DNA of 64,000 nt from Bin55 sp965203735 (GTDB lineage: Bacteria > Pseudomonadota > Gammaproteobacteria > Pseudomonadales > Azotimanducaceae). A program made the translations under genes and the position numbers. Under the pieces are notes generated by a model. That model worked only from the letters and a program-made list of their open reading frames with translations. It was not told the DNA's origin and did not search any database. Numbering within the stretch: the stretch's first letter is position 1; the number at the start of each line of letters is the position of its first letter. The stretch is from positions 3,038,001 to 3,102,000 of the forward strand of contig OZ241909.1 in the NCBI GenBank assembly GCA_965203735.1, given 5' to 3'. Below, piece after piece: positions 8,613 through 17,549 of this stretch.

Positions 8613-9995
8613 CTATCCGGACTCTCTCGAGTCTCGCGCCTTGCGAAATCGCCAGCCGTACATCATTCGACCGTAGAAGTTAAACCACTTTCGTGCTTCG
8701 GCATCCTCGAAGTGGTAGTCAGCGCCCAGTTGCCGAGCCGTCACTAGCCCAGTAACAAAGCATGTTTCCTGACTGTTGATCAGAGTGTGAGCACCGCAAT
8801 GACGTGTCCTTTTCTTTCCCTGTACAAAACGAAAGAGGTGTACGAGCAAAGCAATGTGGCGAACGTCGTGAACCACATGCTGGAACCAGTGGCGCATCAA
8901 TATCTTGTCTTTGTCTATTGAACTATTGGGGTTGTAGGTCACGAGACACGGTTTGTCCGAGCGATTCGCCCACGGCTGCTGGTTGTGCATGATGTAGGTA
9001 ATCTCGTAATTGTCAGGCCTCGAACCATACTGCTCTATGTGGTTGCTTCGCGTTGCTAACGGAGCAGCCTCGTTTTCTGGCAGAATCGACTCGTCCGAAT
9101 GGACTATGGTGTGATTGTGCAACTCACTCTCGTAGCGTATGGACGAAAGTAGCCACCTCTCCATGAAGGTGGGTTGGTCTATCACCATCAACGATTGATT
9201 TGCATTGCACGCAAGGACTACTTCGTCAAATGACTCCTTTGCTCCTTCGGTATCCTCAATGATCACATGCGTCGGGTGTCGGTATACCTTGCGAACGGGA
9301 CGGTTGAGATAGATTTTGTCTTCAAAGGTCTGTGTCAATTTCGCGTATACGTTGCGAGTGCCCCCCTCCCACGTCTGCATAGGAGTTGCATTGACGATGT
9401 TGAAGAATTCCAGGTAGCGACAAAACAAGGAAGCCGGCATATCGAATACGTTCGTTGCCATTAAGAAATTGACAAACATCGGTTTGAGCACTTTGTACCG
9501 GAAGTCCCCAGAGAATCCACGTAAGTTAAGGACCGTACGCATACTCAGATAGTTAAACGGGTTCAGAGCATTGAGAAACTTCGATCGCGTATGGTTCAAT
9601 TGGCCGAACCACTGCAAGCGTTTCAGAAGTTTCTGAAACCTTCCGATCTCAGGTTCAAGCTGCTTCGAGATCGAGCTATCGAGGTCATGAGCATAGATCT
9701 CGTTCTGATACTTCACGCTATAGCTAAACTTTGTCGGAACGATTTCGATGCCATACTTCTCGGCTAATACCAAGATGTGGTGGTAGACCGAAGGTATACA
9801 GGCTGTTACTGAAATATCGAACGGAATTGCGCTGCCGTCTTCCTGCGGCATGTCGGCGGTAACTGCGTTACCTCCGACTTGCGACTGTGCTTCAAACATG
9901 CGGAAATCGAACCTGTCCGAGTTTTTGTCGAGTGCCCAAGCCACGCCGAGTCCGGCAACTCCTGCTCCAACAATTGCAATCTTTTTTCGAGTCAT
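8613..9995 (-). CDS. FAD-dependent amine oxidase-like oxidoreductase
   Basis: The protein opens with a dinucleotide-binding Rossmann motif, IAIVGAGVAGLGVAWAL, followed by an acidic residue at the end of the second strand (FEAQSQVGGNA). That is the signature of the NAD_binding_8 / amino-oxidase FAD superfamily. At 460 residues it has the length of the NAD/FAD-binding proteins that elsewhere often travel with cyclopropane synthase and DUF1365 genes, but neither of those genes is beside it here. The motif EGGTRNVYAKL near residue 215 fits the substrate domain of that group. The substrate is unknown. It is transcribed alone, convergent with the repeat-protein gene. Confidence 0.8.
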   Translation of the reverse strand: MTRKKIAIVGAGVAGLGVAWALDKNSDRFDFRMFEAQSQVGGNAVTADMPQEDGSAIPFDISVTACIPSVYHHILVLAEKYGIEIVPTKFSYSVKYQNEIYAHDLDSSISKQLEPEIGRFQKLLKRLQWFGQLNHTRSKFLNALNPFNYLSMRTVLNLRGFSGDFRYKVLKPMFVNFLMATNVFDMPASLFCRYLEFFNIVNATPMQTWEGGTRNVYAKLTQTFEDKIYLNRPVRKVYRHPTHVIIEDTEGAKESFDEVVLACNANQSLMVIDQPTFMERWLLSSIRYESELHNHTIVHSDESILPENEAAPLATRSNHIEQYGSRPDNYEITYIMHNQQPWANRSDKPCLVTYNPNSSIDKDKILMRHWFQHVVHDVRHIALLVHLFRFVQGKKRTRHCGAHTLINSQETCFVTGLVTARQLGADYHFEDAEARKWFNFYGRMMYGWRFRKARDSRESG

Positions 9996-10175
9996 TGGTT
10001 TGTTGGGTTCTCTTACTTCATACGCCTACACGATTGAAGGGCCACTTAGGTAGCTCCGCTTGGCTCTCCACGCTGAATTTGTTGAAGTCAAGAGCTGAGA
10101 GGTCGTTCCTGTTAGTCATCTGAGTCTGCTACATATTAGGAATCGCATTAGTGTCGTAGATTGTGCAAGTTTTAG

Positions 10176-10622
10176 TTATCCTTCCTCAGCAAGTCTTTTG
10201 GCGACGTCTGAGTGACCGATATTCCAAACGTCAATGATTGGAATTTCGTTTACGACCTTCTGCGAGAGCTCTTCATCAGCTGTTACTAGCGGTGCTTCGT
10301 ATTCCAAGGCGCAAGTCAGGTACAGGCAATCGTAGACGGGATTGTTAAATTGCGTCGACAAGGCAGTAGCTTGGGTCACCAAGTCTGACAGCGGACTCAG
10401 AACAACGATGTCGGACAAGTGGGAAAGCGATTCTATGTAGGACTCGGACGAAGGGATTTCTTGACGATGAGACTTCTTCCAAATCACATTGGCGACTTCA
10501 AAAAGAATGAAATCAGGTGCAAAAAGTACAAATTTGGGTGAGAAAAGCATCTGTGCTTCGTCAGAGTACAGTTCTGAGAAAAACCATTTCGAAACAACAC
10601 TAGCATCAATGACCAGATTCAA
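10176..10622 (-). CDS. PIN-domain toxin of a FitAB/VapBC-type module
   Basis: A 148-residue PIN-domain protein. The acidic residues expected to bind Mg2+ are visible: D6 in VIDASVV, the Glu of FEVANVIWK, and the Asp residues of VYDCLYLT and LVTADEEL. PIN toxins of this type are ribonucleases that cleave RNA, often tRNA or rRNA, when released from the antitoxin. The start overlaps the stop of the antitoxin gene by 4 bp, the standard coupled arrangement. All four acidic positions are present, so the toxin is probably active. Confidence 0.85.
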   Translation of the reverse strand: MNLVIDASVVSKWFFSELYSDEAQMLFSPKFVLFAPDFILFEVANVIWKKSHRQEIPSSESYIESLSHLSDIVVLSPLSDLVTQATALSTQFNNPVYDCLYLTCALEYEAPLVTADEELSQKVVNEIPIIDVWNIGHSDVAKRLAEEG

Positions 10623-10855
10623 CGACCACGATCCTCACGAATCAGGTCAACACTATTTGACTGAGGAATTATTTTGGTTTGAGACCGGAGTAGCTGTATC
10701 GTCGCCCGAAATTCTTCAATCCGTGAAGAACGCCGAGCTTGATCAGTCAAAATGCTGCGGATTTCTCCCTCAAGAGAACGCTGGTTGGCCTTGGCTCGAT
10801 CCTTGAGCGAAACAACCACATCGTCGTCCAAATTGCGAATGACTAGACTTGCCAT
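10619..10855 (-). CDS. FitA/VapB-type ribbon-helix-helix antitoxin
   Basis: A 78-residue protein beginning MASLVIRNLDDDVVVSLKDRA, typical of FitA-like Arc-type ribbon-helix-helix antitoxins: a short DNA-binding strand followed by two helices (SLEGEIRSIL). The C-terminal part should wrap the PIN toxin encoded next. Such antitoxins repress their own operon, and a perfect 15-bp inverted repeat lies 7 bases upstream of this start codon, which supports that here. FitA/FitB is the best-known pair with this antitoxin type, but without a search I keep the gene symbol open. Confidence 0.85.
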   Translation of the reverse strand: MASLVIRNLDDDVVVSLKDRAKANQRSLEGEIRSILTDQARRSSRIEEFRATIQLLRSQTKIIPQSNSVDLIREDRGR

Positions 10856-10861
10856 TAGAGA

Positions 10862-10900
10862 AGCCTGAGATTGATAGCATTATGATATCAATCTCAGGCT
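10862..10900. promoter_or_regulatory. Perfect 15-bp inverted repeat, probable operator of the toxin-antitoxin operon
   Basis: AGCCTGAGATTGATA at 10862-10876 is repeated exactly as its reverse complement at 10886-10900, with a 9-base spacer. The near arm begins 7 bases upstream of the antitoxin ATG, so bound repressor would cover the ribosome site and probably the -10 region. FitA-type antitoxins bind inverted repeats of this kind as tetramers with the toxin. Confidence 0.75.
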
Positions 10901-11061
10901 AAGATATAGATTATGTAAGTTGAGTCTAGGAGTCGAAAATGGAAACTCCCCTCCCGATTTGAAAGGCATAGACCCGGATTCCAAAGTTCTTGTTAGTGTG
11001 TGAGGAGGATCACGAATTCTGACAGGTTTCCAATTGGGATAAACCGTCGACCGTGTTCACT

Positions 11062-12084
11062 TCAGGATGCTTCCGGGGAGGAACTAACCGGACTTTCTTC
11101 CTGACTTGAGTCAGGTCTCGGTTCATTTACTGACTCCTCTGGCAATTCGACCTTTGCCGCAGGACTCGTGAAATAGAACAAGATTATCCTGTCACATTTC
11201 CGCCCGCCTCGCTGCAACAAATCTTGATGGCAATCGTTCATTGATAGAAACAGATCCGTTGCTGCACTGTGGGGGCTGCGACCCCTCCATTTCCTCACAA
11301 GATCCCGGTTTTGAACAGGATCGGAGAGAGCTTTCTCGATCTCTTCTATCACATCACGCTCAAAATTCGACTCGGCTTGAACAAAGCACTTATTCAGTTT
11401 TGATTCGCAACTCTCTATGCAGTCTAAATGGTCATTGAGAGTTTCAGAGGGAATAGCATTCCCAAATCCAGAATTCTTCCAGCGCTCCTCCAGATACACA
11501 ATCCAATCCAGGCTCCGACTATACAGGTCAAACAACTTGTCCTGCGCGAGTCCTAGTATTCGCTTAGCATTCCTAGCCAATCGCTTCTGCTTGCCTGTGA
11601 CGATTTGCTGATCGATAGAGTTCAGAGTGTCTACCAATTTCTTACTGCTAGATCTTTCCAAACCCCACGTAATCCTCAACTCAGGGACAAGCACTCGATA
11701 TCTACCAATTTCATCGAGTTCCTGCCATTCCGGATCCTCCAAAATTTCGTAGACGGCGGGGACATGCTTCTCAATGAGGTCTAGTGGTCCCTGGTTAAGA
11801 GACGAGTTCAACAAACGATGATCACTCTCGTCTTGTGTCTCCTGATCCGTGGCGATTTCTGCTTTCTTGCTAACCGATGTCTCGAATTTCGACTCGTCCT
11901 GATTAGTCTGAGACAACAACGAGATATTGAGCATCAAGCAGGAGAACGCCAACCATAGCCTCAACAACTTGCTGCAATCGAGCGACGAGCAATTTGAGCT
12001 ATTGGAACCAATGATTAAAGAAGGTTCAGTGTCTACTCTCAAAATGGATACCTGCTGTGGGGTCTCAATATTTTCCGCAATCAA
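11062..12084 (-). CDS. Hypothetical secreted or membrane-anchored protein downstream of ppk1
   Basis: I do not recognise this 340-residue protein. A hydrophobic stretch around residues 40-58 (LLRLWLAFSCLMLNISLL) could be a signal peptide or anchor. It is followed by an acidic linker, a helical middle region and a Pro/Ser/Glu-rich tail. The longest frame starts at a TTG (12084) and leaves about 40 residues before the hydrophobic segment. The true start may therefore be internal, for example the ATG in that segment or a TTG just before it. It follows ppk1 by 26 bp on the same strand and is probably co-transcribed with it. Confidence 0.6.
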   Translation of the reverse strand: MIAENIETPQQVSILRVDTEPSLIIGSNSSNCSSLDCSKLLRLWLAFSCLMLNISLLSQTNQDESKFETSVSKKAEIATDQETQDESDHRLLNSSLNQGPLDLIEKHVPAVYEILEDPEWQELDEIGRYRVLVPELRITWGLERSSSKKLVDTLNSIDQQIVTGKQKRLARNAKRILGLAQDKLFDLYSRSLDWIVYLEERWKNSGFGNAIPSETLNDHLDCIESCESKLNKCFVQAESNFERDVIEEIEKALSDPVQNRDLVRKWRGRSPHSAATDLFLSMNDCHQDLLQRGGRKCDRIILFYFTSPAAKVELPEESVNEPRPDSSQEESPVSSSPEAS

Positions 12085-12110
12085 CGCGACGTGAAAACTC
12101 CCTTGTTTGG

Positions 12111-14186
12111 CTAATTTGCCAAGTCTCGTAGCAATGTTTCCTGGGCATTACGTGGAGCCTCCTCTTCGCCGTTGCACTCGAGTGGACTGTAGGAGCCATC
12201 GGACTGAAGCAACCATGCCTGACTGTTGTCTTGAAGGTAAGTGTCCAAACTATGACATGCAATTCGGTCCGCAAGTTCACTGTTTTCAATTGGATAGCAG
12301 GTTTCCACCCTACGGAAGAAATTTCGCGCCATCCAATCCGCACTGGATAAGTAAGTCTCAGAATTCCCGGCATTCTCAAATCGGAAAATTCGGGCATGCT
12401 CCAAGAATCGCCCAATAATGGAACGAACCTCGATATTTTCTGAGACTCCCTCCACTCCTGGGCGCAATGAGCACATTCCTCGTACGATTAGTTTGACCTT
12501 CACTCCTGCCTGGGAGGCTCGATACAACTCCCGAATAATCTCCGGTTCAACCAAGGAGTTCATTTTTGCGACGACACCTGATGGGCGACCCTCATTGTGG
12601 TGTTCAATTTCCCTCTGAACGAATTTGCACATCGAGTCGTGGAGAGTGAAAGGCGATTGCAGGACCTTCTTGAGCTTCCCCGACTGACCAGTCGAAGTAA
12701 GTTGCCGGAAGAGCTGCTGGACGTCGTCACCAATATCGGGATCACAGGTCATCAATCCATAGTCTGTGTAGACGCGAGCAGTTCCTGCATGGTAATTACC
12801 GGTGCCCAAGTGCACGTATCTGCGTAGTCCGTCGCGTTCACGGCGAATTACCAAAATCATTTTGGAGTGGGTCTTGAAGCCAACGACTCCGTACACCACC
12901 TGAGCTCCCGCTTCTTGAAGTTCGGTAGCGAGTTCGATGTTGTCGGCTTCGTCAAATCGTGCACGCAATTCGATCACTACCAAGACTTCCTTTCCTCGCG
13001 ATGCAGCGTCAATCAGAGCTTTGACGACGGCTGAATCCGAACCGGTTCGATAGAGCGTTTGTCGGATTGCGAGAACATCGGGATCGCGCGCAGCTTGTCG
13101 CAAGAATTCAAGCACTGGAACGAAAGATTCGAAAGGATGGTGCAATAGCACATCGCCGTCGCGGACCACATCGAAAACACTCGAGACGCGGTTGAGTCGG
13201 TCGGGAATGCTGGGGGAGAAGCTCGAGAATTTCAAACTCGGTCTATCCACCAAGTCGGGAATCCTGTTCAGGCGCATCAAGTTCACGGGGCCATTGCAGA
13301 GATAGACATCTGCCTTGGTCAATCCGAACTGTGCACTCAGGAAGTCTCGAACGGGTTCGGGGCATGAATTGTCAATCTCCATGCGAACTTCGTCGCCAAA
13401 GCGTCTGCTGGGCAACTCACCTTCTAGTGCATGCCGCAAGTCGGTAATCTCTTCTTCATCGACAAATAAGTCGCTGTTTCGAGTCACACGAAACTGATGG
13501 CATCCTGTGACCTCCATACCTTGAAAGAGATCGCCGACGCGCGCATGAATGATGGAACTCAAGAACACAAAATCGAAGTCATGTGTCGCGACTTCTGGAG
13601 GCAACTTAACGACGCGGGGCAAGGCACGTGGGGCTTGGACAACCGCCATACCGCCCTTTCTTCCAAACGCGTCTTGACCATCCAATGTGACAATGAAATT
13701 CAAGCTCTTGTTCAACACCCTTGGAAACGGATGGGCAGGATCGAGACCCATGGGACTGAGAATTGGAGCGAGTTCTTCCTTAAAGTACTCGTCGACCCAC
13801 TGTCGCTGTTCGTCGTTCCACTCTTCTCTCCGGAGAAAGTAAATTCCTTCTGCACGCAGTGAGGGCCAGAGCATTTCGTTCAAGACAACGTACTGGTCGT
13901 TGACAATCTCATGAGTTACAACGGAAATTTGTGCGAGCTGCTCTTCAGCAGACATGTTGTCTGGACCACGCTGACCCGAGCCAAATTCAACCTGTTGCTT
14001 GAGTCCGGCTACTCGAATCTCGAAAAATTCGTCCAAATTGGAACTTGCTATGCACAAATAGCGAAGGCGTTCCAATAGAGGGTACGAATCCCGTTTGGCT
14101 TGAGCCAAGACTCGACGATTGAACTCAAGCAGTGAGAGTTCCCGATTAATGTACAGTTCGGGATCGGTGAGGTCTCTGGAATCCAT
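12111..14186 (-). CDS. ppk1: Polyphosphate kinase 1
   Basis: Makes inorganic polyphosphate from ATP, reversibly. The 691-residue length is usual for PPK1. The N-terminus DLTDPELYINRELSLLEFN is the family signature. Both catalytic histidines are present: the autophosphorylated His in YVHLGTGNYH and the second His in RFLEHARIFRF. The open frame extends 29 codons further upstream to 14273, but that stretch lacks family similarity and would overlap cmoA, so I place the start at the ATG at 14186. The gene is divergent from cmoA with only 33 bp between starts. I see no ppx exopolyphosphatase gene nearby. Confidence 0.95.
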   Translation of the reverse strand: MDSRDLTDPELYINRELSLLEFNRRVLAQAKRDSYPLLERLRYLCIASSNLDEFFEIRVAGLKQQVEFGSGQRGPDNMSAEEQLAQISVVTHEIVNDQYVVLNEMLWPSLRAEGIYFLRREEWNDEQRQWVDEYFKEELAPILSPMGLDPAHPFPRVLNKSLNFIVTLDGQDAFGRKGGMAVVQAPRALPRVVKLPPEVATHDFDFVFLSSIIHARVGDLFQGMEVTGCHQFRVTRNSDLFVDEEEITDLRHALEGELPSRRFGDEVRMEIDNSCPEPVRDFLSAQFGLTKADVYLCNGPVNLMRLNRIPDLVDRPSLKFSSFSPSIPDRLNRVSSVFDVVRDGDVLLHHPFESFVPVLEFLRQAARDPDVLAIRQTLYRTGSDSAVVKALIDAASRGKEVLVVIELRARFDEADNIELATELQEAGAQVVYGVVGFKTHSKMILVIRRERDGLRRYVHLGTGNYHAGTARVYTDYGLMTCDPDIGDDVQQLFRQLTSTGQSGKLKKVLQSPFTLHDSMCKFVQREIEHHNEGRPSGVVAKMNSLVEPEIIRELYRASQAGVKVKLIVRGMCSLRPGVEGVSENIEVRSIIGRFLEHARIFRFENAGNSETYLSSADWMARNFFRRVETCYPIENSELADRIACHSLDTYLQDNSQAWLLQSDGSYSPLECNGEEEAPRNAQETLLRDLAN

Positions 14187-14219
14187 CGGAAATAACAGGC
14201 ACTTTGCTACTATCGTACC

Positions 14220-14939
14220 ATGTCCAAAACGACCGCAGATTCGCCCCGAGACCAGATTTACCGCACCAAACAATCAAGAGTCGATAGATTCGAGTTCAAT
14301 TCTCAGGTTGTTTCGGTGTTCCCGGACATGATCCGAAGGTCGATTCCTGGATACGACACAATAATTCACCTGTCTGGTGTACTGGCGGCTCAGTACCTCA
14401 CCCCAAGCTCTCGATGCTACGACTTGGGCTGCTCGTTGGGGGCTACAACCGCATCAGTTTTGAACTCGATTGGTGAGATGCCAGTGTCAATTGAGTCCGT
14501 TGATGCCTCGGGACCAATGATTGAGGAGGCTCGCAACCGTATCACTGACCCCAGGGTGAACTTTCAAGAGGCTGACATTCGCAGCCTCGTATTCAAACCC
14601 GCTTCAGTCGTAATCCTGAATTTCGTGCTGCAATTCCTGCCACCTGAGGATAGGCTCACCGTCTTGACTACTGTACGCCATGCTATGGAGCTTGATGGAT
14701 TGCTCATTGTTTCAGAAAAGATCAAGTCCGACGACGAATTCGATGAGTTTCATACAGAATTCAAGAGATCAAACAGCTATAGCAATCTCGAGATTGCCCA
14801 AAAGCGGCAAGCTCTCGAACGTGTGATGCAAATCGATTCAGAGCACACGCACTTGAACCGACTATACGAAGCCGGATTTCGAAAACCGCGAAGATGGTTT
14901 CAGTGTCTGAACTGGATCTCGTTCATCGCCAATGCATGA
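14220..14939 (+). CDS. cmoA: Carboxy-SAM synthase CmoA
   Basis: Converts SAM and prephenate to carboxy-S-adenosylmethionine, the donor for the wobble-uridine modification cmo5U34 of tRNA. The family signature FPDMIRRSIPGYDTII and the SAM-binding loop DLGCSLGATT are intact. The length of 239 residues is normal. The gene overlaps the cmoB start by 4 bp (ATGA), the classic cmoAB arrangement, so the two products act in sequence in the cytoplasm. Confidence 0.95.
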   Translation: MSKTTADSPRDQIYRTKQSRVDRFEFNSQVVSVFPDMIRRSIPGYDTIIHLSGVLAAQYLTPSSRCYDLGCSLGATTASVLNSIGEMPVSIESVDASGPMIEEARNRITDPRVNFQEADIRSLVFKPASVVILNFVLQFLPPEDRLTVLTTVRHAMELDGLLIVSEKIKSDDEFDEFHTEFKRSNSYSNLEIAQKRQALERVMQIDSEHTHLNRLYEAGFRKPRRWFQCLNWISFIANA

Positions 14940-15850
14940 GCTTTAGGGAGCAGTTGCAATTCAACTGGCAAAGAGTCGGTTTCTCTACGCCGATCAGCCA
15001 GATAAATGATGGCAATCTGAAAAATTGGCTGAATTTACTAGATCGACTGCCTAGTATCGGGTCGACCACAACGGAGCTAGGAGACCTCGTTCGAGTCTCT
15101 GGGCCTTGCCTTTCTTCGGAGATTTGTGATTTGATTTCGAGTGCTGTGGATGCGCTTATTCCTTGGCGTAAAGGCCCCTTTTCTTTGTTTGATCTTGAAA
15201 TCGATGCGGAGTGGAGATCAGACCTCAAGTGGAAGCGAATTGTCGACCAGATCGATTTGTCTTCGAAACGGGTGCTGGATATCGGGTCGGGCAATGGTTA
15301 TTTTGGCTTTCGAATGCTGGAAGCAGGGGCGGAGACAGTTACAGGATTGGATTCGTCCATGTTGCCTGTAATGCAGGCAGCTCTCATTAACCATTTCGCA
15401 AAACTGCCTAACGTCGTACTGCCGGTAAGATTCGGCATAGACGATTGGGCACTAAAGTATGACGTTGCCTTTTCCATGGGAGTTGTTTACCACCAACGGG
15501 ATCACAGGGCTCACATATCGGGACTGTACGAGTCGTTATACAAAGGAGGATTAGCGGTGTTGGAAACCATGGTTGCTGACTCACCCATCTATCCAAAAGA
15601 TCGATACGCTGGGATGCGAAATGTCTGGTGCATTCCCAGTCTTGAGTCGATTTTGGAAGCAATGACTGCTGAAGGCTTTTCTGGTATTCGAGTGGTAGAT
15701 GTAACGCTAACAACATCCTCCGAGCAAAGAACTACACAGTTCATGCCCTTTAAGTCACTAGCGAATGTTCTGTCGCCGACCGATCCCAAGCTGACAATAG
15801 AAGGCTATCCTGCGCCAAAGCGAGCGGTGATTCTTGCGGAAAAGCACTAA
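14936..15850 (+). CDS. cmoB: tRNA U34 carboxymethyltransferase CmoB
   Basis: Transfers the carboxymethyl group from carboxy-SAM to 5-hydroxyuridine at position 34 of tRNA. Diagnostic stretches are VLDIGSGNGYFGFRMLEAG (SAM-binding loop), GVVYHQRDHRAHI and RYAGMRNVWCIPS, all matching the CmoB family. I choose the ATG at 14936, which overlaps the cmoA stop as ATGA and gives 304 residues. An in-frame ATG 14 codons upstream lies inside cmoA and is less likely. Confidence 0.93.
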   Translation: MSFREQLQFNWQRVGFSTPISQINDGNLKNWLNLLDRLPSIGSTTTELGDLVRVSGPCLSSEICDLISSAVDALIPWRKGPFSLFDLEIDAEWRSDLKWKRIVDQIDLSSKRVLDIGSGNGYFGFRMLEAGAETVTGLDSSMLPVMQAALINHFAKLPNVVLPVRFGIDDWALKYDVAFSMGVVYHQRDHRAHISGLYESLYKGGLAVLETMVADSPIYPKDRYAGMRNVWCIPSLESILEAMTAEGFSGIRVVDVTLTTSSEQRTTQFMPFKSLANVLSPTDPKLTIEGYPAPKRAVILAEKH

Positions 15851-15985
15851 GTCCATTCGAATCACTGTGCTCAGTTCGAAGTGAGTGTGAGCATGAACTC
15901 TTTAGAAACCTTTAGTGCACGCCGCCGCGGATTAGGAAACTACGCATAATTGAATCTAAGTCCTTCTGTATAGACCAATCCTCTA

Positions 15986-16375
15986 ATGACCAGCCCGTTT
16001 GGATTGTCTTACTTCCGTTATAGGCGTAGGCATGCACGCATTCTTGAGATCTACGAGATCTTTCTCGATTCGCCTAAACGGCTCTTACACCCAATAGAAA
16101 TATCCAGAGTGTGCGGCCTACACATGCTCGATGTCATCGACACTTTGGATCGAGCTCCTGAAATATTCTTGCGGGTTCCGTCCGGTCGGGAAACTACAAC
16201 AAAATACGGTTTGCGACCCGCTGTTGCGGTTCAAGAACACGCAGAAGTCGCAGAATTTATTCGTAAGCGTGTGTTTCATGAAACTCTCTTCTTTTATGGA
16301 ATCATCATCGTGGTGATCAACGCTGTTGTGGTTGTAGGATTCTCCCTGATTCCGTATCTCGATACGCTGTTTTGA
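15986..16375 (+). CDS. Hypothetical protein with winged-helix-like N-terminus and C-terminal membrane helix
   Basis: A 129-residue protein. The first 80 residues (ILEIYEIFLDSPKRLLHPIEISRVCGL, with a following helix and RVPSGRETTTKYGL strand region) look like a winged-helix fold. Residues 103-125 form a single membrane helix (FYGIIIVVINAVVVVGFSLI), so it would be a tail-anchored protein. I do not recognise the family. It stands between cmoB (135 bp upstream) and the acyl-CoA dehydrogenase (52 bp downstream) on the same strand. DNA or RNA binding is possible but only inferred from fold resemblance. Confidence 0.55.
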   Translation: MTSPFGLSYFRYRRRHARILEIYEIFLDSPKRLLHPIEISRVCGLHMLDVIDTLDRAPEIFLRVPSGRETTTKYGLRPAVAVQEHAEVAEFIRKRVFHETLFFYGIIIVVINAVVVVGFSLIPYLDTLF

Positions 16376-16427
16376 TTGCGATTGAACGCGACTCCGCGAC
16401 TCTCCCCTCTTTCTAGATCCGTAACCC

Positions 16428-17543
16428 GTGCCTGAGTCACTCAACGACATCCAACGCAAGTTTCTCGATTCTGTCGAAGATTTGTGTGAAGAAATTTCAC
16501 AAATCCTAATTTCGGACATGGATTCATCGGACCAGACCGCCCAAATCCGCCGGCTGTCAAAAGAAGCTGGAATCTGGTCGTTTCATCATCCTGCCGATCT
16601 AGGCGGAAGACCCCAACCGTCCCTCGTAGAACTGGTCTTGCTTCATGAAACCTTGGCTTCCCGAAACTGGACTCGACTAGCGGGCGTGATTGGACCGAGT
16701 CCGGGATTGCTAGCAAACGTGGAAGAACCCCTTCGATCCAATTACTTGAAGCCACTGCTTGCAGGAGAAAAACGAGCTGCATTTGGATTCACCGAGCCGG
16801 ACGACGCAGAAAAGCATACCTACGGGACAATCGAAGGTGACAACCTAAGTGTCAATGGCCAGAAATCCTACGTGACAGGAGGAGCTACCGCGGACTTCAT
16901 AAATACTCTAGTCCAAATCGAAGATCATGGTCCGAGCATGGTCGTAATCGATCGATCTGCGAAGGGTGTCAATGTGCAAGAGTCCTTCGGCTCTTCAGAT
17001 GGCAGTAGCCACGTGTACATTACTTTCCAGGACGTTTGTGTGCCAGTTGCACATGTGGTTGGCAAACCTGGTAGAGGGCTTCCAAGCGCAATGGGGCAGA
17101 TTACCGATACTCGAATGATCCTTGCAGCACAGAGTTGTGGACTGGCGCGGTGGGTTGTTGACTATGTTGCTAATCACATTCAAGCTCCGCATCGTAGTGG
17201 TTCACCTTTGGCGACTCGCGAAGGAGTCCGACTACGATTCTCCGACATGAGAATCAAGACCTATGCGATGCGAAGCATGGTCTTCAGAACGGCACGTTTA
17301 GGTGACTTAGGCGAGAACGTAATCAACGAAGTCATCGCTTGCAAAGTATTTGCAACTGAAGAAATCGGAAATATCGTGGACACTGCCATTCAGCTGGTCG
17401 GGGGCAACGCACTTCGAACTGGCCATCCTTTGGACGACATTCAGCGATTAGTTAGATCCTGGCGACTGGCGGAAGGAGCCAGCGACATCTTGCGCCTTAA
17501 CCTGTCGAGAGGATTCCTTGATCTTGGCAAGGGAAGACTCTAA
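16428..17543 (+). CDS. Acyl-CoA dehydrogenase family protein
   Basis: A 371-residue flavoprotein of the acyl-CoA dehydrogenase fold, which oxidises an acyl-CoA at the alpha-beta bond and passes electrons to ETF. Visible signatures are AFGFTEPDDAEKHTYGTIEG with the substrate-binding TEP motif, LSVNGQKSYVTGGATADF, and the C-terminal RSWRLAEGASDILRL, where the Glu of the EG-x-SDI motif is a candidate catalytic base. It starts with GTG at 16428 and has no clear ribosome site. No beta-oxidation partners are adjacent, so the acyl substrate cannot be assigned. Confidence 0.85.
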   Translation: MPESLNDIQRKFLDSVEDLCEEISQILISDMDSSDQTAQIRRLSKEAGIWSFHHPADLGGRPQPSLVELVLLHETLASRNWTRLAGVIGPSPGLLANVEEPLRSNYLKPLLAGEKRAAFGFTEPDDAEKHTYGTIEGDNLSVNGQKSYVTGGATADFINTLVQIEDHGPSMVVIDRSAKGVNVQESFGSSDGSSHVYITFQDVCVPVAHVVGKPGRGLPSAMGQITDTRMILAAQSCGLARWVVDYVANHIQAPHRSGSPLATREGVRLRFSDMRIKTYAMRSMVFRTARLGDLGENVINEVIACKVFATEEIGNIVDTAIQLVGGNALRTGHPLDDIQRLVRSWRLAEGASDILRLNLSRGFLDLGKGRL

Positions 17544-17549
17544 GCCGGT

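Noticed and set aside
10489..10806. 105-codon plus-strand frame across the toxin-antitoxin pair
   Set aside because: It lies antisense to two well-supported genes and looks like a shadow of them.
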